The notes beneath the pieces are model-generated. The model was not told where the DNA came from. It ran no database searches and was given only the letters and a program-made list of their open reading frames with translations. Shown in pieces: positions 5,091 to 6,217 of a DNA stretch of 6,217 nt. The stretch is from NCBI RefSeq assembly GCF_000250875.1, contig NZ_JH604944.1:1-6217 (forward strand), read 5' to 3'. The DNA is from Sutterella parvirubra YIT 11816. GTDB lineage: Bacteria; Pseudomonadota; Gammaproteobacteria; Burkholderiales; Burkholderiaceae_F. The stretch's first letter is position 1. Every line of letters begins with the position of its first letter. A program made the position numbers and the translations under genes.

Positions 5091-6217
5091 CCCCGGCCAT
5101 ATCCTCGTCGATCTCTGCGAGAGGCGCTGCGAGCGCCTCACCGTGACGGTGTGCAACACCCGCACGGCCCGCGTCGCGAACGAACTCGTGAAGCCCGAAT
5201 CGCGCCAGAACGCGAGGCGGCTGATCGGCCTCGTCTACGGGCTCTGCCCCCTGGCGCACCTCAATGCCTTCGACGCCGCGCGCGGGGCGGCCAAAGGGAT
5301 TTCGGTCGCGGAACTGCGCGAACGCACCCTCGCCTTCGGCGAATCCGCCCTGATGCTCGAAGCCCTCACGGAAAACCTCCGCGTGATGACCTTGGAAGTT
5401 CAGACGCTTCTCCCCGCGGGCCCGCGCATCACCGACGACATCACGAACGCCAAGCGCTTCGGGTCGCTGCGCGGCAAGGTTCAGACGCTCGTTCACGTGG
5501 CGAGCGCGATGGATCCGCTCGCCGCCTCGGACGACGGCCACGCCTGGACCCAGGCCGCCGAAGTGGTGGACCTGGTACTCCCGGGCCTCACCGACGCCTT
5601 CCGCGACATGCTCTTCGGCATGACGCCCGAAGCGTGGCTCGAAACCGCGACGGCTTCCCCGGAAGCGATGCTCGACTGGGCGAAGGCCCATTCGGACCGC
5701 CTTCCCGCCGCCGCGTGGCTCGTCCACGTCGCCGAGCGCGGCCCCCGTTGGGGCGCCGTCGACTGCGAGCGCCTCCCCGCCGCCCCCGTCATCATGGACG
5801 AGCTGGGCTCGCGTATGCTCTCGGAATCGGGTTTTGCCCTCGCGCCGCGGCTACAGCACCGGCCGCGCCTCACCGGGGCGTTCGCCCGCATGGAGCACGC
5901 CGCGATCTTCCGCCCGTTCTCGCGCCGCGGGCCCGACGCCCTGACGTTGACGGCCGCGCGCCTTTTTGAATGCACGCTCGCGCTCCGGCTCTTGGAGGGC
6001 GGCGCCCAATCGCGCATGCGCCGCTTCGCGGGTCTTGAAGCCGCGGGGACGCCGCTCGTCGCGTCGGCGTTGACCTCTGAGGGCGCCGTCGGCACGGCCG
6101 AATCCGCCCGCGGGCTTCTCGCCCACGCGTTGACGCTCGACGCCGACGGGCTTCCCGCGGCGCTCGCGATCACGTCCCCCACCGAATGGCAGTTCGCCCC
6201 CGAAGGCGCCGCCGCCC
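5083..6217 (+). CDS. hupK: HupK-type hydrogenase maturation protein (large-subunit paralogue), 3' end cut by the window
   Basis: This frame is open for 378 codons from a GTG with a good GGAGG and runs past the window edge. It resembles HupK, a degenerate relative of the hydrogenase large subunit thought to assist active-site assembly. Near the end, ESARGLLAH (340-348), a hydrophobic strand and SPTEWQFAPEG (365-375) align with EAPRGALGH...[11 protein letters not shown] in HyaB of the same window, so shared descent can be seen directly. The RICGVC...H motif is reduced to GLCPLAH: C55 and H59 remain but the second Cys is gone, so it should not bind Ni as an enzyme does. Length fits HupK (about 350-390), so few codons are missing. 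Further cysteines at C12, C16 and C24 lie near the N-terminus. It forms an operon with hybE. Confidence 0.85.
   Translation, partial: MFDPGHILVDLCERRCERLTVTVCNTRTARVANELVKPESRQNARRLIGLVYGLCPLAHLNAFDAARGAAKGISVAELRERTLAFGESALMLEALTENLRVMTLEVQTLLPAGPRITDDITNAKRFGSLRGKVQTLVHVASAMDPLAASDDGHAWTQAAEVVDLVLPGLTDAFRDMLFGMTPEAWLETATASPEAMLDWAKAHSDRLPAAAWLVHVAERGPRWGAVDCERLPAAPVIMDELGSRMLSESGFALAPRLQHRPRLTGAFARMEHAAIFRPFSRRGPDALTLTAARLFECTLALRLLEGGAQSRMRRFAGLEAAGTPLVASALTSEGAVGTAESARGLLAHALTLDADGLPAALAITSPTEWQFAPEGAAA

Noticed and set aside
4840..5727. 295-codon minus-strand frame antisense to hybE and hupK
   Set aside because: Composition typical of a GC-rich antisense shadow; no ribosome site or domain recognised.
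5151..5969. 272-codon plus-strand frame inside hupK
   Set aside because: Out-of-frame overlap with the HupK reading frame; Arg/Pro-rich and motif-free, whereas the hupK frame shows family motifs.
5493..6182. 229-codon minus-strand frame antisense to hupK
   Set aside because: Ser/Ala/Arg-rich low-complexity translation, antisense to conserved HupK motifs.

Overview
The window is a high-GC, probably proteobacterial locus for uptake of molecular hydrogen. Three minus-strand genes encode a membrane-bound, Tat-exported [NiFe]-hydrogenase of the E. coli Hyd-1 type (group 1d): small subunit hyaA, large subunit hyaB and the di-haem cytochrome b subunit hyaC. Both extra cysteines of the oxygen-tolerant proximal cluster are present in HyaA. 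A divergent plus-strand pair encodes maturation factors: a HybE/HupJ-family chaperone with a long Pro/Ala-rich tail, overlapping a HupK-type relative of the large subunit that runs off the right edge. HupK and HybE/HupJ accessory proteins are typical of Proteobacteria. A betaproteobacterium (Burkholderiales, possibly Sutterellaceae-like) is my low-confidence guess, since no taxonomic marker is present.

Layout. Bases 1-322 hold no intact gene. They contain a low-GC relic of a membrane-protein gene on the minus strand (about 35-199), two short direct repeats, and a strong intrinsic terminator (13-bp perfect stem, 266-295) that ends the hydrogenase operon. Bases 323-3910 are hyaC, hyaB and hyaA, read right to left, tightly packed (4-nt overlap A/B, 19-nt gap B/C), each with a good Shine-Dalgarno. 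Bases 3911-4340 are the divergent control region, with a candidate promoter on each strand, a perfect GGGTAGT-N8-ACTACCC operator-like palindrome, further inverted repeats and a foldable leader before hybE. Bases 4341-6217 are hybE and hupK (8-nt overlap, probable translational coupling).

How the parts work together. HyaA carries a twin-arginine signal and three Fe-S clusters. HyaB holds the Ni-Fe(CN)2CO site and is matured by removal of 15 C-terminal residues after His573. The folded dimer is exported by Tat, anchored by the HyaA C-terminal helix and coupled to quinone through HyaC. HybE probably guards the precursor subunits, and HupK probably helps cofactor assembly in the large subunit. 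The HyaD-type endopeptidase, HyaE/HyaF and the Hyp proteins are not in the window.

I did not find a wholly new system. The points most worth a second look are the Tat-like SRRALF motif inside the HybE tail, the HupK degenerate metal site, the structured divergent regulatory region, and the low-GC membrane-protein relic next to the operon terminator.
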